In this document: positions 26,039 through 34,210 of the stretch, piece after piece
How the letters are laid out: each line of letters begins with the position of its first letter
Position numbering within the stretch: the stretch's first letter is position 1
Assembly (NCBI GenBank): GCA_003175695.1
Contig: PSRA01000208.1
Span: 1 to 44,032 of the forward strand
Reading direction: 5' to 3'
Origin: Bacteroidota bacterium
Lineage (GTDB): Bacteria > Bacteroidota > Bacteroidia > Chitinophagales > Chitinophagaceae
Length of the DNA: 44,032 nucleotides
Made by a program: the position numbers and the translations under genes
The notes under the pieces: generated by a model
The model's database searches: none
What the model was told of the DNA's origin: nothing
The model's input: only the letters and a program-made list of their open reading frames with translations

Positions 26039-27265
26039 CTATTTGCCTGCATTTAGCCCTAGCGATTTAATATATCCCAGGTTCGGTTTGCAATTTTGAA
26101 AGCGGCAATTGATAAGGAAACCATCGAGCGCCTGCCGGATTTTCGAAATGTCTTTCGGCCTTACCTTACGAATATCTGCAAATGTCGACCGTGTTGTGTC
26201 AGCATATTGTATAATGGCATCATATCCTTCGGGCAAATCGAAAGTCACAACGCCTCTTTTGTTGCTGACTTTCTTATAAGGCCAGAAATGCCAGCCAATA
26301 TCGTTTTGTTCTAATAGTTTCCGGAATTTTTCATTCCAGCTATCTTCATTTTCTCCTGTTTCACCTGCATAAATTGGTACGTTAAATTTATCCCTGAAAT
26401 CAATATATGGCTGAATAACATCTATTGTAGGGGATGTCCAATATTTGTGAAATGTATAAACAAGCTTAGAATCGAAAGGCGCTCCAAAGGGTTTGAAGTT
26501 CGAATCCCATTGGGAACCGCCCAGAAATATCAGGTGGTTGGGATCGACCTCGCGAATAGCCATTACAATTTTTTTGTAAAGAGGCTCTAATAATGGATTG
26601 AAGTGGGCAGAATCAAAATAAGTAGCAATCGGTTCATTCAGAAGATCATAACCCAAAATGATCGGTTCATCTTTGTAATGGTTTGCAATGTTTTTCCAAA
26701 TTGAAATCACCTGGTCCTGGCTTTTTTCGTCATCAAACAAAAACGGATATCCATCACCGTCATCAATATTGTCTCCAGTTTGGCCGCCTGGCGCACAGTG
26801 CATATCTAACAATACATAAAGATTTTCCGTTTTGCACCATCCAATCAATTTGTCAAATAGTTCAAAAGCTCTTTTTTCACCACGTCCGCCCAGGTATTCC
26901 TGGTCGGTGAAAAGCCGGTAATTGAAAGGAACCCGGATTGAATTCATTCCCAGGCTCTTCAGGTAATGAATGTCTCCAGAAGTTATGTAGCTCTCCAGGT
27001 ATTTTTGCCAGAAAATACGCATGTCGCCTGGCCCAATCAGCTCTGTCAAAGCCTGGTTGATCAATCGCGGCGAATTCGTTTTTTTAAATTTAAACATATA
27101 GCCCTCCGGCACAAGCCAGTTGCCCAAATTGGTGCCTCGGATAAGGAATTCTTTTCCATCCGTTCCTATGATTTGCTTTTCTTTTGTGGAGATAAATTTC
27201 TTCGGTTGAGCTTGTGTTGCAACGCCCACAAAAACACACAGCATGAATAATGAAAACTTCTTCAT
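26039..27265 (-). CDS. Secreted GH5-family glycoside hydrolase
   Basis: The 408-residue secreted enzyme carries a signal peptide (MKKFSLFMLCVFVGVATQAQ). The GH5 (clan GH-A) barrel is seen from LIRGTNLGNWLVPEG, MNSIRVPFNYRLF, LYVLLDMHCAPGGQTGDN, the proton-donor strand DLLNEPIA (Glu211) and the nucleophile YAGETGEN (Glu302). The N-terminal GTNLGNWL signature is typical of the exo-beta-1,3-glucanase-like group, so a beta-glucan or mannan is the likely substrate, but specificity is uncertain. It lies downstream of a DUF1349 gene with a 48-base gap, so the two may be co-transcribed. Confidence 0.88.
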   Translation of the reverse strand: MKKFSLFMLCVFVGVATQAQPKKFISTKEKQIIGTDGKEFLIRGTNLGNWLVPEGYMFKFKKTNSPRLINQALTELIGPGDMRIFWQKYLESYITSGDIHYLKSLGMNSIRVPFNYRLFTDQEYLGGRGEKRAFELFDKLIGWCKTENLYVLLDMHCAPGGQTGDNIDDGDGYPFLFDDEKSQDQVISIWKNIANHYKDEPIILGYDLLNEPIATYFDSAHFNPLLEPLYKKIVMAIREVDPNHLIFLGGSQWDSNFKPFGAPFDSKLVYTFHKYWTSPTIDVIQPYIDFRDKFNVPIYAGETGENEDSWNEKFRKLLEQNDIGWHFWPYKKVSNKRGVVTFDLPEGYDAIIQYADTTRSTFADIRKVRPKDISKIRQALDGFLINCRFQNCKPNLGYIKSLGLNAGK

Positions 27266-27313
27266 GAAAAAATTAGAATATTTAGAATAAAAAATGAATG
27301 GAGTTGGAGCATT

Positions 27314-27976
27314 CTATTCGCCATTCCGGAGATCTTTCAGCTTCACCGTATTGTAGTTGATTTCTGAAAAAACTGACTTGCAGGAATCTCCGGTTGGCGA
27401 CTGGGAAGAAAAACCAACTTTGATTTGTTTCGGAGTGTTTATTGAAAAATATCTTACCATGTTCCAATATTTGCCATCTGTAGAATAGTGAAATGCAAAT
27501 ATATTATTTCCCAAACCAGATATTCGCAAATAAATAGTGTTGCCTGAAATAGGAACATGATTGCAATCATCTGACAAACCATTGTTTACTACTGATACTA
27601 CAAAGGGCTTTTTTTGGGGAGAAAATTCAAAACATAATTTTGCCCAGGCTTCATCTCCGGCATACAAAACCAAAACCGCTGCGTCGTAATCCGTCTTGAA
27701 ATCAACTTCCGCCTTTCCTGATAATTGAAAATTTTTATCTGGGATGAAAACTGCCTTGGGGGAATTGAATACCGCATATTCATGCTGGGGATCAGCAAAC
27801 AGATCTGTGTTTTTTCCGGCAACAATCGTCAATTGTTTATTGGAGTAGCTCCAATCTAATGGCTTGTTGACCCATGTAAGATTTTGCGGGATGCCATCCA
27901 CGTTAATTGAACTGCTGGTTGTTTGTCCCGGGCAGTTGAATGCGGCAAATAGAAAAAATAAAAAAAGTAATTTCAT
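27314..27976 (-). CDS. Secreted DUF1349 (concanavalin-A-like) protein
   Basis: The 220-residue protein has a short signal peptide (MKLLFLFFLFAAFNCPGQ) and a beta-sandwich domain of the DUF1349 type: LTWVNKPLDWSYSNKQLT, then KTDYDAAVLVLYAGDEAWAK, CFEFSPQKKPFVVSVV and VGFSSQSPTGDS. Such domains are lectin-like and are often found alone or beside glycosidases; carbohydrate binding is suggested, but no activity is established here. It lies upstream of the GH5 gene on the same strand, consistent with a small glycan-use pair. ATG 27974-27976 is the only suitable start. Confidence 0.75.
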   Translation of the reverse strand: MKLLFLFFLFAAFNCPGQTTSSSINVDGIPQNLTWVNKPLDWSYSNKQLTIVAGKNTDLFADPQHEYAVFNSPKAVFIPDKNFQLSGKAEVDFKTDYDAAVLVLYAGDEAWAKLCFEFSPQKKPFVVSVVNNGLSDDCNHVPISGNTIYLRISGLGNNIFAFHYSTDGKYWNMVRYFSINTPKQIKVGFSSQSPTGDSCKSVFSEINYNTVKLKDLRNGE

Positions 27977-28051
27977 TTTTCATAAATTTTTCACAGATCC
28001 GGTGATGAGCGGATAAAATGAGAAACAAACTCGCGTCAGTGTGAAATTACT

Positions 28052-28882
28052 CTAAAAATAAACCATCGGATCATCCACCACTCTTAAATTTTCATTGAGG
28101 CCACCGATGGATGCCATGTCTTCGTCGGAGAGATTAAAATCGAATATTTGAAAATTCTCTTTCAAACGAGCGGGACTAGCCGATTTGGGAATCGCCGAAA
28201 CACCTAACTGAATATCCCACCTTAAAATAACTTGAGCAGGAGTTTTATGGTATTTATTTGCCAACTTCGTCAAAACAGGATCTTTCATTTTTTTCCCCCT
28301 GACCAGCGGTGAATAAGCCTGGGCCTGAATTTGATTCGAATGGCAATAGTCAACCAGTTCCTTCAAATAAAGAAAAGGGCTGAATTCAACCTGGTTTACA
28401 GCAGGTACTATGCTTGCATAATCTTTTAACTCCCTCAAAAAAGGAACCAGGTAGTTGGCCACTCCAATGGCTTTCACCCTTCCTTCGGTGTAGATATTTT
28501 CGAGCGCCTTCCAGGTAGCTTTTCGTTTTCCGCGAATGGGCCAATGAACCATGTAAAGATCTATGTATTCGCAATCCAATTTTTGCAGGCTGACTTCAAA
28601 TGCCCGAAGGGTGGAGTCGTAGCCCTGGTCTCGATTATTAACTTTGGTGGTGAGGAATATTTCTGATCTATCAATACCGCTTGTCCTGATAGCTTTGCCG
28701 ACCTCTAACTCATTCCCATACATTTCCGCCGTATCAATCAACCGATATCCAATTTCCAGAGCGTGAGCGACTGCATTCTCGGCTTCCTTTCCATGCATAT
28801 TGTATGCACCAAGGCCCAGCAATGGCATGTCGGAACCATTGTTGAGCCTTGCAATCGGTTGATTCAGATTTAATCTTCCCAT
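28052..28882 (-). CDS. Aldo/keto reductase
   Basis: The 276-residue NAD(P)H-dependent TIM-barrel reductase has an intact catalytic tetrad: Asp50 in RLIDTAEMYG, Tyr55, Lys80 in FLTTKV and His113 in LYMVHWP. The C-terminal cofactor segment (SAIPKSASPARLKEN) is also present. It belongs to the 2,5-diketo-gluconate reductase-like group, but the substrate is unknown. Its start codon overlaps the end of the upstream dioxygenase gene by 13 bases, so the two are translated from one message. The pair is divergent from an AraC regulator, which likely controls it. Confidence 0.9.
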   Translation of the reverse strand: MGRLNLNQPIARLNNGSDMPLLGLGAYNMHGKEAENAVAHALEIGYRLIDTAEMYGNELEVGKAIRTSGIDRSEIFLTTKVNNRDQGYDSTLRAFEVSLQKLDCEYIDLYMVHWPIRGKRKATWKALENIYTEGRVKAIGVANYLVPFLRELKDYASIVPAVNQVEFSPFLYLKELVDYCHSNQIQAQAYSPLVRGKKMKDPVLTKLANKYHKTPAQVILRWDIQLGVSAIPKSASPARLKENFQIFDFNLSDEDMASIGGLNENLRVVDDPMVYF

Positions 28883-29877
28883 TTTTCCAATCCTAATAAT
28901 TTTTTACCAAGCAAAGACAATTTGGCCGCTTCATATTTTGTTTTTTCCCATCTTCTCGGATCTCCCGGGAATGCATATCCTTCAGGCGCATTTCGGTCTT
29001 TCCATGAATTGATTCTCCATTGGCGAAGATCTTCATTGTCTTCTTCCGCGGGCATCATGGAGATATATTGAGCCAGCCTGACTTTATCTTTACTCAGGTT
29101 AGGTCTTATGCCATGCGGTTGAAGGCTGTTAAATATTAGTAGGTCTCCGGCGTTCATTTTAACTTTTACCAGCTCAAATCCTGATGTATCGGGCTTGAAG
29201 TGATCCCTGTCTTCCGGCTGGGTCTGCTTCCAGGTGTCGTATGTTCTGAATAACTCGGGTATACATTGAAATCCGCCCATATTTTCGTCTGTCTGATCAA
29301 CCAGGGCTAATACTCCCTGCACATTTTGGGGCTTTGTTTCGGGATCGTAGTCCCAATGGATAAAGCCCTTGTACTCATGACCGGGTCGAATCGGTAGATT
29401 CAGATTTGCCCTGTCGATGGTGACCCATAATTTGTCGGTACCCCAGATATCTGTAAACGCTTCATAGATTTTTGGATACTGACGATTGTCCCACAAATAT
29501 TGGTGATTGTAGACCTCCACCATTCCTGTATTGGTCAGTTCCTTCATTTTCATTTCGGCTCTCGGGGGTGTGTACCAGGTAGAAACGTCCTTAGGATCTT
29601 TCTCTTCAAATTCCCAAAGAAAGGCAGCCAACCGATCAACCTGTTCTTTTGGTACAGCATTTTTTATTACTATATATCCATTGTGAATCCAGAATTTCCA
29701 ATCCTCTTCTGACAGTACTTTCAGCGGTTTGCCGTTAGACCGGTCACTCAGTTTTACCGTGCTGCTTTTTGCTGTTGAAGGATTGCCGGGAATATCTTTA
29801 TGAGCATTGTTAGGACTCATAGTCGGAGCCATCGAGGGAGCCATGGTTTGCGCTTTTGTAGATGATTCATTTTGCAT
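28870..29877 (-). CDS. Phytanoyl-CoA-dioxygenase-family Fe(II)/2-oxoglutarate enzyme
   Basis: A 335-residue PhyH-family oxygenase. The iron ligands are His174 and Asp176 in FIHWDYD, and His255 in SLQPHGIRPN; an Arg-Pro pair for 2-oxoglutarate follows. The catalytic domain starts near residue 57 (EDWKFWIHNGYIVIKNAV). Residues 1-40 are low-complexity and Met/Pro/Ser-rich, an unusual tail. ATG 29875-29877 was chosen over TTG 29905-29907 because the latter lies on a promoter-like TAATTTTG. The substrate is unknown; bacterial members hydroxylate small molecules. It is followed, with overlap, by the aldo/keto reductase. Confidence 0.85.
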   Translation of the reverse strand: MQNESSTKAQTMAPSMAPTMSPNNAHKDIPGNPSTAKSSTVKLSDRSNGKPLKVLSEEDWKFWIHNGYIVIKNAVPKEQVDRLAAFLWEFEEKDPKDVSTWYTPPRAEMKMKELTNTGMVEVYNHQYLWDNRQYPKIYEAFTDIWGTDKLWVTIDRANLNLPIRPGHEYKGFIHWDYDPETKPQNVQGVLALVDQTDENMGGFQCIPELFRTYDTWKQTQPEDRDHFKPDTSGFELVKVKMNAGDLLIFNSLQPHGIRPNLSKDKVRLAQYISMMPAEEDNEDLRQWRINSWKDRNAPEGYAFPGDPRRWEKTKYEAAKLSLLGKKLLGLEKWED

Positions 29878-29904
29878 ATGGCTGATTTTATTGTTTGCAA
29901 TAAC

Positions 29905-29912
29905 CAAAATTA
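29905..29912 (-). promoter_or_regulatory. Candidate promoter element for the dioxygenase/reductase pair
   Basis: On the minus strand this reads TAATTTTG, matching the Bacteroidota TAnnTTTG element. It is about 28 bases upstream of the ATG at 29877. A TTG upstream element at the usual 17-20 base spacing was not found, so the call is weak. The position favours the downstream ATG as the true start of the dioxygenase. Confidence 0.35.
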
Positions 29913-30023
29913 ATATTTCGTGGACTCCCGTTTCTACTGCAATAATGCCCAGTTTTTGATCTATATTGATATTTTTGGGCTAAATGGCACCTAAAAAGTA
30001 TATTTAAGTGCAAATTTGCTGTT

Positions 30024-30866
30024 ATGAAAGTTGTTTTGGAAAAGTTGGTTCCCGATGCCGGCAGTTCATTCAAAATATTGCTGACACCAAACCTTAATGA
30101 GCTTTTTTATTGGCATTTCCATCCGGAATTTGAGATTGTATTTGTCGAAGCACCAAACGGAATCAGGCATGTTGGTGATCATATCTCCAGGTACGAAGGA
30201 AGCGACCTGGTTTTTATAGGTCCGAATATCCCTCATCTGAATTTTGATTACGGAGTCAAGGCAGAGTGTGAACAAGTGGTAGTGCAGATGAAAGAAGATT
30301 TTCTCGGGAAAGATTTTTTTCAGGTACCTGAAATTTCGCAAATCCGCAACCTTTTTGAAAGGGCGAAGCGAGGCCTTTCTTTTTATGGCGAAACTAAATT
30401 GCAGGCCGGAGCCCGGTTGAAAAGAATTTCTTCTCTGAATCAATTCGACCAATTGCTGGAACTGTTGCGAATTCTTGAGTTGCTGGCCCATTCATCCGAA
30501 GTAACAGCTTTGGATAGTCGCCCTGTCTCGAATCATTTCATTGGGCGCGAACAGGAAAGGATGAAAATTTTATATCGGTATATTGAAGAACATTACCAGG
30601 AAAAAATCGAAGTCGATGAAGCGGCGGGATTGGCGAATCTCACAAAAGCGGCATTTTGCCGTTATTTCAAAAAGACCACCCGGCATACGTTTACAGAATT
30701 TCTAAATCAATACAGGATCAATCAAGCAAAGAAGATGCTTCTTCACGACAAAAATGTTACAGAAGCTTGTTTTGAATCCGGTTTTGAAAACCTGTCATAT
30801 TTCAATAAGACTTTTAAGAAAGTCACAGGTGAAAATCCATCTCAATTCAGGAAGCGGCATCATTAA
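30024..30866 (+). CDS. AraC-family transcriptional regulator with cupin sensor domain
   Basis: The 280-residue protein begins with a cupin-like sensing domain (FYWHFHPEFEIVFVEA, then DLVFIGPNIPHL), which often binds a small sugar or aromatic ligand. Two helix-turn-helix motifs occupy the C-terminus (about residues 185-280; VDEAAGLANLTKAAFCRYF and VTEACFESGFENLSYFNKTF). It is divergent from the dioxygenase and aldo/keto reductase genes, with about 146 bases between the starts, and is the likely regulator of that pair. The effector is unknown. Confidence 0.88.
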   Translation: MKVVLEKLVPDAGSSFKILLTPNLNELFYWHFHPEFEIVFVEAPNGIRHVGDHISRYEGSDLVFIGPNIPHLNFDYGVKAECEQVVVQMKEDFLGKDFFQVPEISQIRNLFERAKRGLSFYGETKLQAGARLKRISSLNQFDQLLELLRILELLAHSSEVTALDSRPVSNHFIGREQERMKILYRYIEEHYQEKIEVDEAAGLANLTKAAFCRYFKKTTRHTFTEFLNQYRINQAKKMLLHDKNVTEACFESGFENLSYFNKTFKKVTGENPSQFRKRHH

Positions 30867-30910
30867 TCTTATCATTCTAAAATAGAAAATTGGAATCTTC
30901 GAAACTGGAG

Positions 30911-31837
30911 ATGTTTAGGAATCGGCTTGTCAAAGTATATCGCCATCTAAGTAAACAGGCGAGACGTCAACACATTTCATGCTACCGGCTATACGACAAC
31001 GATCTTCCCGAATTTCCTTTTTGCATTGAATTTTATGGCGAACGTATATGCCTGTCGGAATATAAACGCCATTTCGAAATGGGAGATGAGGCTCATCATG
31101 TATGGTTGGAACAATGTGTTTCGATGATTGCAGAGGTGGTCGGTCTTCCTGCTGAGGCAATATTCCATCGCCAGAGAAGGCGAAAAGCGGGCAGGCAGGA
31201 TCAATATGAAAGACTTAACGAGAGAGAAAACTTTTTTGTGGTGGAAGAAGCAGGATTAAATTTTAAAGTGAACCTGACAGACTACCTTGATACCGGGCTC
31301 TTTCTTGATCACCGGATTACAAGGAGAATGGTCAGGGATGAATCCAAAGACAAAAGAGTTCTCAATCTGTTTTGCTACACAGGATCATTTTCCGTATACG
31401 CCGCCGCAGGGGGAGCAGCTTCGATTGTGTCGGTGGATATGTCTAAAACCTATTTGGATTGGGCACATGCAAATATGCGCTTAAACAGGTTTGCTGATGC
31501 GGTATTCAATCATTTTGAGCATGCTGATGTGTTGCAATACCTCAGAAAGATTCGACCTGGATCGTTTGACCTGATCATTCTAGATCCGCCAACTTTTAGC
31601 AATAGTAAGCGGATGCTGGATTTCTTTGATGTGCAAAGAGATCACGTTCAGTTACTGAATGATACATTATCTGCATTGAGCGCAGACGGAATTTTGTATT
31701 TCAGCACCAACTTCAGCAAGTTCATGCTCGATGAATCAAAAATAAAAGCTGCATCGATAAAGAATATCACTAAGGCAACTACTCCTTTTGATTTCCAGGG
31801 AAAACTATCTCGTTTTTGTTTTAAGATATCCAAGTGA
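30911..31837 (+). CDS. rlmK: RlmK-type 23S rRNA (guanine-N7) methyltransferase
   Basis: The 308-residue S-adenosylmethionine-dependent methyltransferase resembles the C-terminal half of E. coli RlmKL. Key features are an N-terminal PUA-like part (NRLVKVYRHLSKQARRQ, YRLYDNDLPEFPF), then TDYLDTGLFLDHRITRR, the SAM motif LNLFCYTGSFSVYAAAGGA, and the catalytic DPPTFSNSKRM, followed by DVQRDHVQLL, which is shared with RlmK. It probably makes m7G in 23S rRNA. It lacks the RlmL half, so the two modifications must be made by separate proteins. ATG 30911 (MFRNRL) matches the family start; a TTG at 30890 would add seven residues. It ends only three bases before the convergent dps stop. Confidence 0.8.
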   Translation: MFRNRLVKVYRHLSKQARRQHISCYRLYDNDLPEFPFCIEFYGERICLSEYKRHFEMGDEAHHVWLEQCVSMIAEVVGLPAEAIFHRQRRRKAGRQDQYERLNERENFFVVEEAGLNFKVNLTDYLDTGLFLDHRITRRMVRDESKDKRVLNLFCYTGSFSVYAAAGGAASIVSVDMSKTYLDWAHANMRLNRFADAVFNHFEHADVLQYLRKIRPGSFDLIILDPPTFSNSKRMLDFFDVQRDHVQLLNDTLSALSADGILYFSTNFSKFMLDESKIKAASIKNITKATTPFDFQGKLSRFCFKISK

Positions 31838-31840
31838 ATA

Positions 31841-32314
31841 CTAGGCAAAATGAGCCCTGAGGAACCAGGCCATCTGTTCATGATCTCTGAGAAGGCCGGT
31901 CAAGAAGTCACTAGTACCGATGTCTTTGAATTTACTAGCGACCGGATCGATATTTTCACGCAGGTAAATCACAATATTTTCATGATCACCTAACAGGTCT
32001 TTTATGAAATTTTTCGCGTCTGTTTCCTGTTGTCTTGCTTCAGTAAGATGAGTCAGTTCCAGGAAGGATTTTAATGTAGCTGGCGCGTAATGACCTATTT
32101 TCCTGATTCTTTCTGCAACCTGGTCCATGAAATCATCCAGCTGTTCATATTGACTCTCGAAAAATTTGTGTTTGTCCATGAAGTCCGGGCCTTCCACATT
32201 CCAATGAGCATTTCTTGTTTTTGCGTAGAGAACAAATTCATCTGCCAATAATTTGGAAAGAATCTGAGCAACTTCCTGTGTGTTGTTTGCGGTAATTCCA
32301 ATGTTCGGTTTCAT
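31841..32314 (-). CDS. dps: Dps-family ferritin (DNA protection during starvation)
   Basis: The 157-residue mini-ferritin stores iron and removes peroxide. The ferroxidase motif is visible: AHWNVEG (first His), then MDKHKFFESQYEQLDDFMDQVAERI with the His, Asp and Glu ligands of the inter-subunit site. Oxidation of Fe(II) by H2O2 is the expected activity. ATG 32312-32314 gives MKPNIGITANN, a typical short N-terminus. The longer frame to 32350 adds only non-family residues. The spacer upstream (32315-32485) contains a hairpin (32377-32404). The gene converges on rlmK. Confidence 0.9.
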   Translation of the reverse strand: MKPNIGITANNTQEVAQILSKLLADEFVLYAKTRNAHWNVEGPDFMDKHKFFESQYEQLDDFMDQVAERIRKIGHYAPATLKSFLELTHLTEARQQETDAKNFIKDLLGDHENIVIYLRENIDPVASKFKDIGTSDFLTGLLRDHEQMAWFLRAHFA

Positions 32315-32376
32315 AAAAAAAAGTTTATTGTGAAATGAGGCGGGACGCAAAGTTAGCGGATATTAATCTTAGAAGG

Positions 32377-32404
32377 AATGAGACGTTGAATGAACGGTCT
32401 CATT
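32377..32404. other. Hairpin in the dps upstream spacer
   Basis: An 8-base inverted repeat, AATGAGAC at 32377-32384 with GTCTCATT at 32397-32404, extends inward by GTT/AAC with one bulged base. No T-run follows on the minus strand, so it is a poor intrinsic terminator. It may be an operator or mRNA structure ahead of dps, or a weak terminator for the gliding-type gene. Confidence 0.3.
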
Positions 32405-32485
32405 TATCTAGAGAGATCTGACACAGAAGGAGAGAAATAATATTTTTTGAATTGGCTGCGGCTATTTTTTGTTGTAGAAATTCTT

Positions 32486-34024
32486 TTATCTAATTAGTAC
32501 TGATGACCCCTTTTTGAAAACCCGCTTGCCTGATTGTTTATCCGTATACTCCAAGGTCCACACATATGTCCCCGTATCCTGTTGCCTCCCATTGAATGTT
32601 CCGTCCCATTTTTTACTTCCATCCCGCGCGCTGAAAACCAGCTGACCGTTCCTGTTATATACCCGGAATTCGAGGTTATCTGCCCTTGCTGCATTTAAAG
32701 GATAGAGGTAATCGTTTCGACCATCCCCATTTGGCGTAAATCCCGAAGGAACTTCAATAACACAACCACCGGTTGCACTGAATTGAATCGAAGAACCGGC
32801 GGCGGTAGGTTGCTGGCATGCATCGATAATCGTGTTACCGTCTGATCCTGTTTTTAGCTGGATCTCATAATTACCTGCTGGTATGGATTGACCCAGCACC
32901 AGCAAAATCATATTCGTCTTCCCATCTGTGCAAACTCCGGAGGCAGATTGAATGGTGACCGGGCTCGAACCGGTGATCGAAAAATCGCTGCCATCTGTAG
33001 CAATCGAGTTACATTGAATTGGTTTTCGGAAAACTAATTGTAAAGTTTTGGGACCACATTCAGCTTTTGTAAGACTATCCATAGGCGTTGGAGGAGTTTG
33101 GCTGTCCATCGAAAAGTTCAGACTATCATTTGTCGTGACACCGTTGTCGCATTTGTCCAGAAGCGTATTTCCATCAGAACCAGCTTGGATTCCAAGCGTG
33201 TAGTTGCCGGGTGCCATCGGACTGCTCAATTTGAGAATTACAGAATCTGTGGTAGAGTCGGTGTTGCAATTAAAGGGCGTAGCTGAGGTAATTGCAACAT
33301 TGCTACCTCGCAGCTTAAAGTCGCTGCCATCGCTTGCCACGCTTTTGCATTTTATTTGCTGGTTCATTTTAACGCTCACCGTGACCCCATCACAGTCCGT
33401 AATGGCTGCTCCCAATACCCGGATATTTGGATTGGTGATCACGGCCGTACCACCTATAAAAGCCAAATCGTAACCACTCGGCGTATCTGTATAGTGTGTT
33501 ACGAGTAACAAGTAAACATGACCCTGGATCAATGGCGGCTGTGCGCTGTAGGGTGTTATGTTTGCCGCATTATCTGACGCACATTCGACTGGCTGAGGCC
33601 CTGCCGTTGCGCCGGTCACACCATAGGTCCCTGACCAATTTCCACCCATGAAAAGTGATGGATCCGTGTAGACGTCCTCAGGATTATGATTGGTGATGTC
33701 AAAAACAGCCCAATTGTAGTTATCTCCCAGGTTTGCCTGAGTGACCAGGTAACGTGGACTGATAAAGAAACCAAGGCTGCCTGATTGATAGCAGGTAATT
33801 CGATACCAGAAAACATTAGGAAGAGGATACATACCGCAAAATCCAATCTGGATATTGTTGGTGTTGCAAGGTGCCTCAACTGCCTGGTTGAGCATGGTCA
33901 GACCGCAAATCGGAAGCGCTTTTGATGGAGATTGTCCCGCTTCAGGAGATAAACAAGGCTGCGCATATCCTAAAGAGAATAAAAAAATAACCAACAATGT
34001 TGAAATGGCAGCTTTCACGGTCAA
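32486..34024 (-). CDS. Secreted protein with two Ig-like repeats and gliding-motility/T9SS C-terminal domain
   Basis: The 512-residue surface protein has a signal peptide (MTVKAAISTLLVIFLFSLGYAQ) followed by a Cys-rich N-region. Two tandem beta-sandwich repeats of about 95 residues follow; each contains an Asp-Gly-Ser-Asp-Phe block, a late GNY strand and a GSDGNT turn. The last 85 residues begin PSGFTPNGDGRNDYLYPL and continue NLEFRVYNRNGQLVF, WDGTFNG and GTYVWTLEY. This is the gliding-motility-associated C-terminal domain that routes proteins through the type IX system. The ligand or role is unknown; adhesion or gliding is the usual inference. It is evidence that the organism has a T9SS. Confidence 0.88.
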   Translation of the reverse strand: MTVKAAISTLLVIFLFSLGYAQPCLSPEAGQSPSKALPICGLTMLNQAVEAPCNTNNIQIGFCGMYPLPNVFWYRITCYQSGSLGFFISPRYLVTQANLGDNYNWAVFDITNHNPEDVYTDPSLFMGGNWSGTYGVTGATAGPQPVECASDNAANITPYSAQPPLIQGHVYLLLVTHYTDTPSGYDLAFIGGTAVITNPNIRVLGAAITDCDGVTVSVKMNQQIKCKSVASDGSDFKLRGSNVAITSATPFNCNTDSTTDSVILKLSSPMAPGNYTLGIQAGSDGNTLLDKCDNGVTTNDSLNFSMDSQTPPTPMDSLTKAECGPKTLQLVFRKPIQCNSIATDGSDFSITGSSPVTIQSASGVCTDGKTNMILLVLGQSIPAGNYEIQLKTGSDGNTIIDACQQPTAAGSSIQFSATGGCVIEVPSGFTPNGDGRNDYLYPLNAARADNLEFRVYNRNGQLVFSARDGSKKWDGTFNGRQQDTGTYVWTLEYTDKQSGKRVFKKGSSVLIR

Positions 34025-34176
34025 TCTTTCATTTTAAGACGAATCCAGTAGGTTGTACGTTGCTCGAAGGGCGAAATAACAGGATCTTTAAGAGGATTTA
34101 AGTCCTAATTTATCACTTAATCCTCAGGGTACAAAGCTCCTGCCTGATTACACAAGACCAGATAGAAGAAACCACG

Positions 34177-34184
34177 TAATTTTG
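34177..34184 (+). promoter_or_regulatory. Candidate promoter element before the FAD/Fe-S dehydrogenase
   Basis: TAATTTTG at 34177-34184 matches the TAnnTTTG element of Bacteroidota promoters and is about 27 bases before the ATG at 34211. No good TTG element sits 17-20 bases upstream, so support is partial. Confidence 0.35.
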
Positions 34185-34210
34185 CATCCTCAAAGCGAAA
34201 AAAAATTGGA

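Noticed and set aside
29905-29907. TTG as start of the dioxygenase
   Set aside because: It lies inside a TAATTTTG promoter-like element and adds residues without family support.
32377-32404. Hairpin after the gliding-type gene as a terminator
   Set aside because: No T-run follows on the minus strand, so it is listed only as a hairpin.
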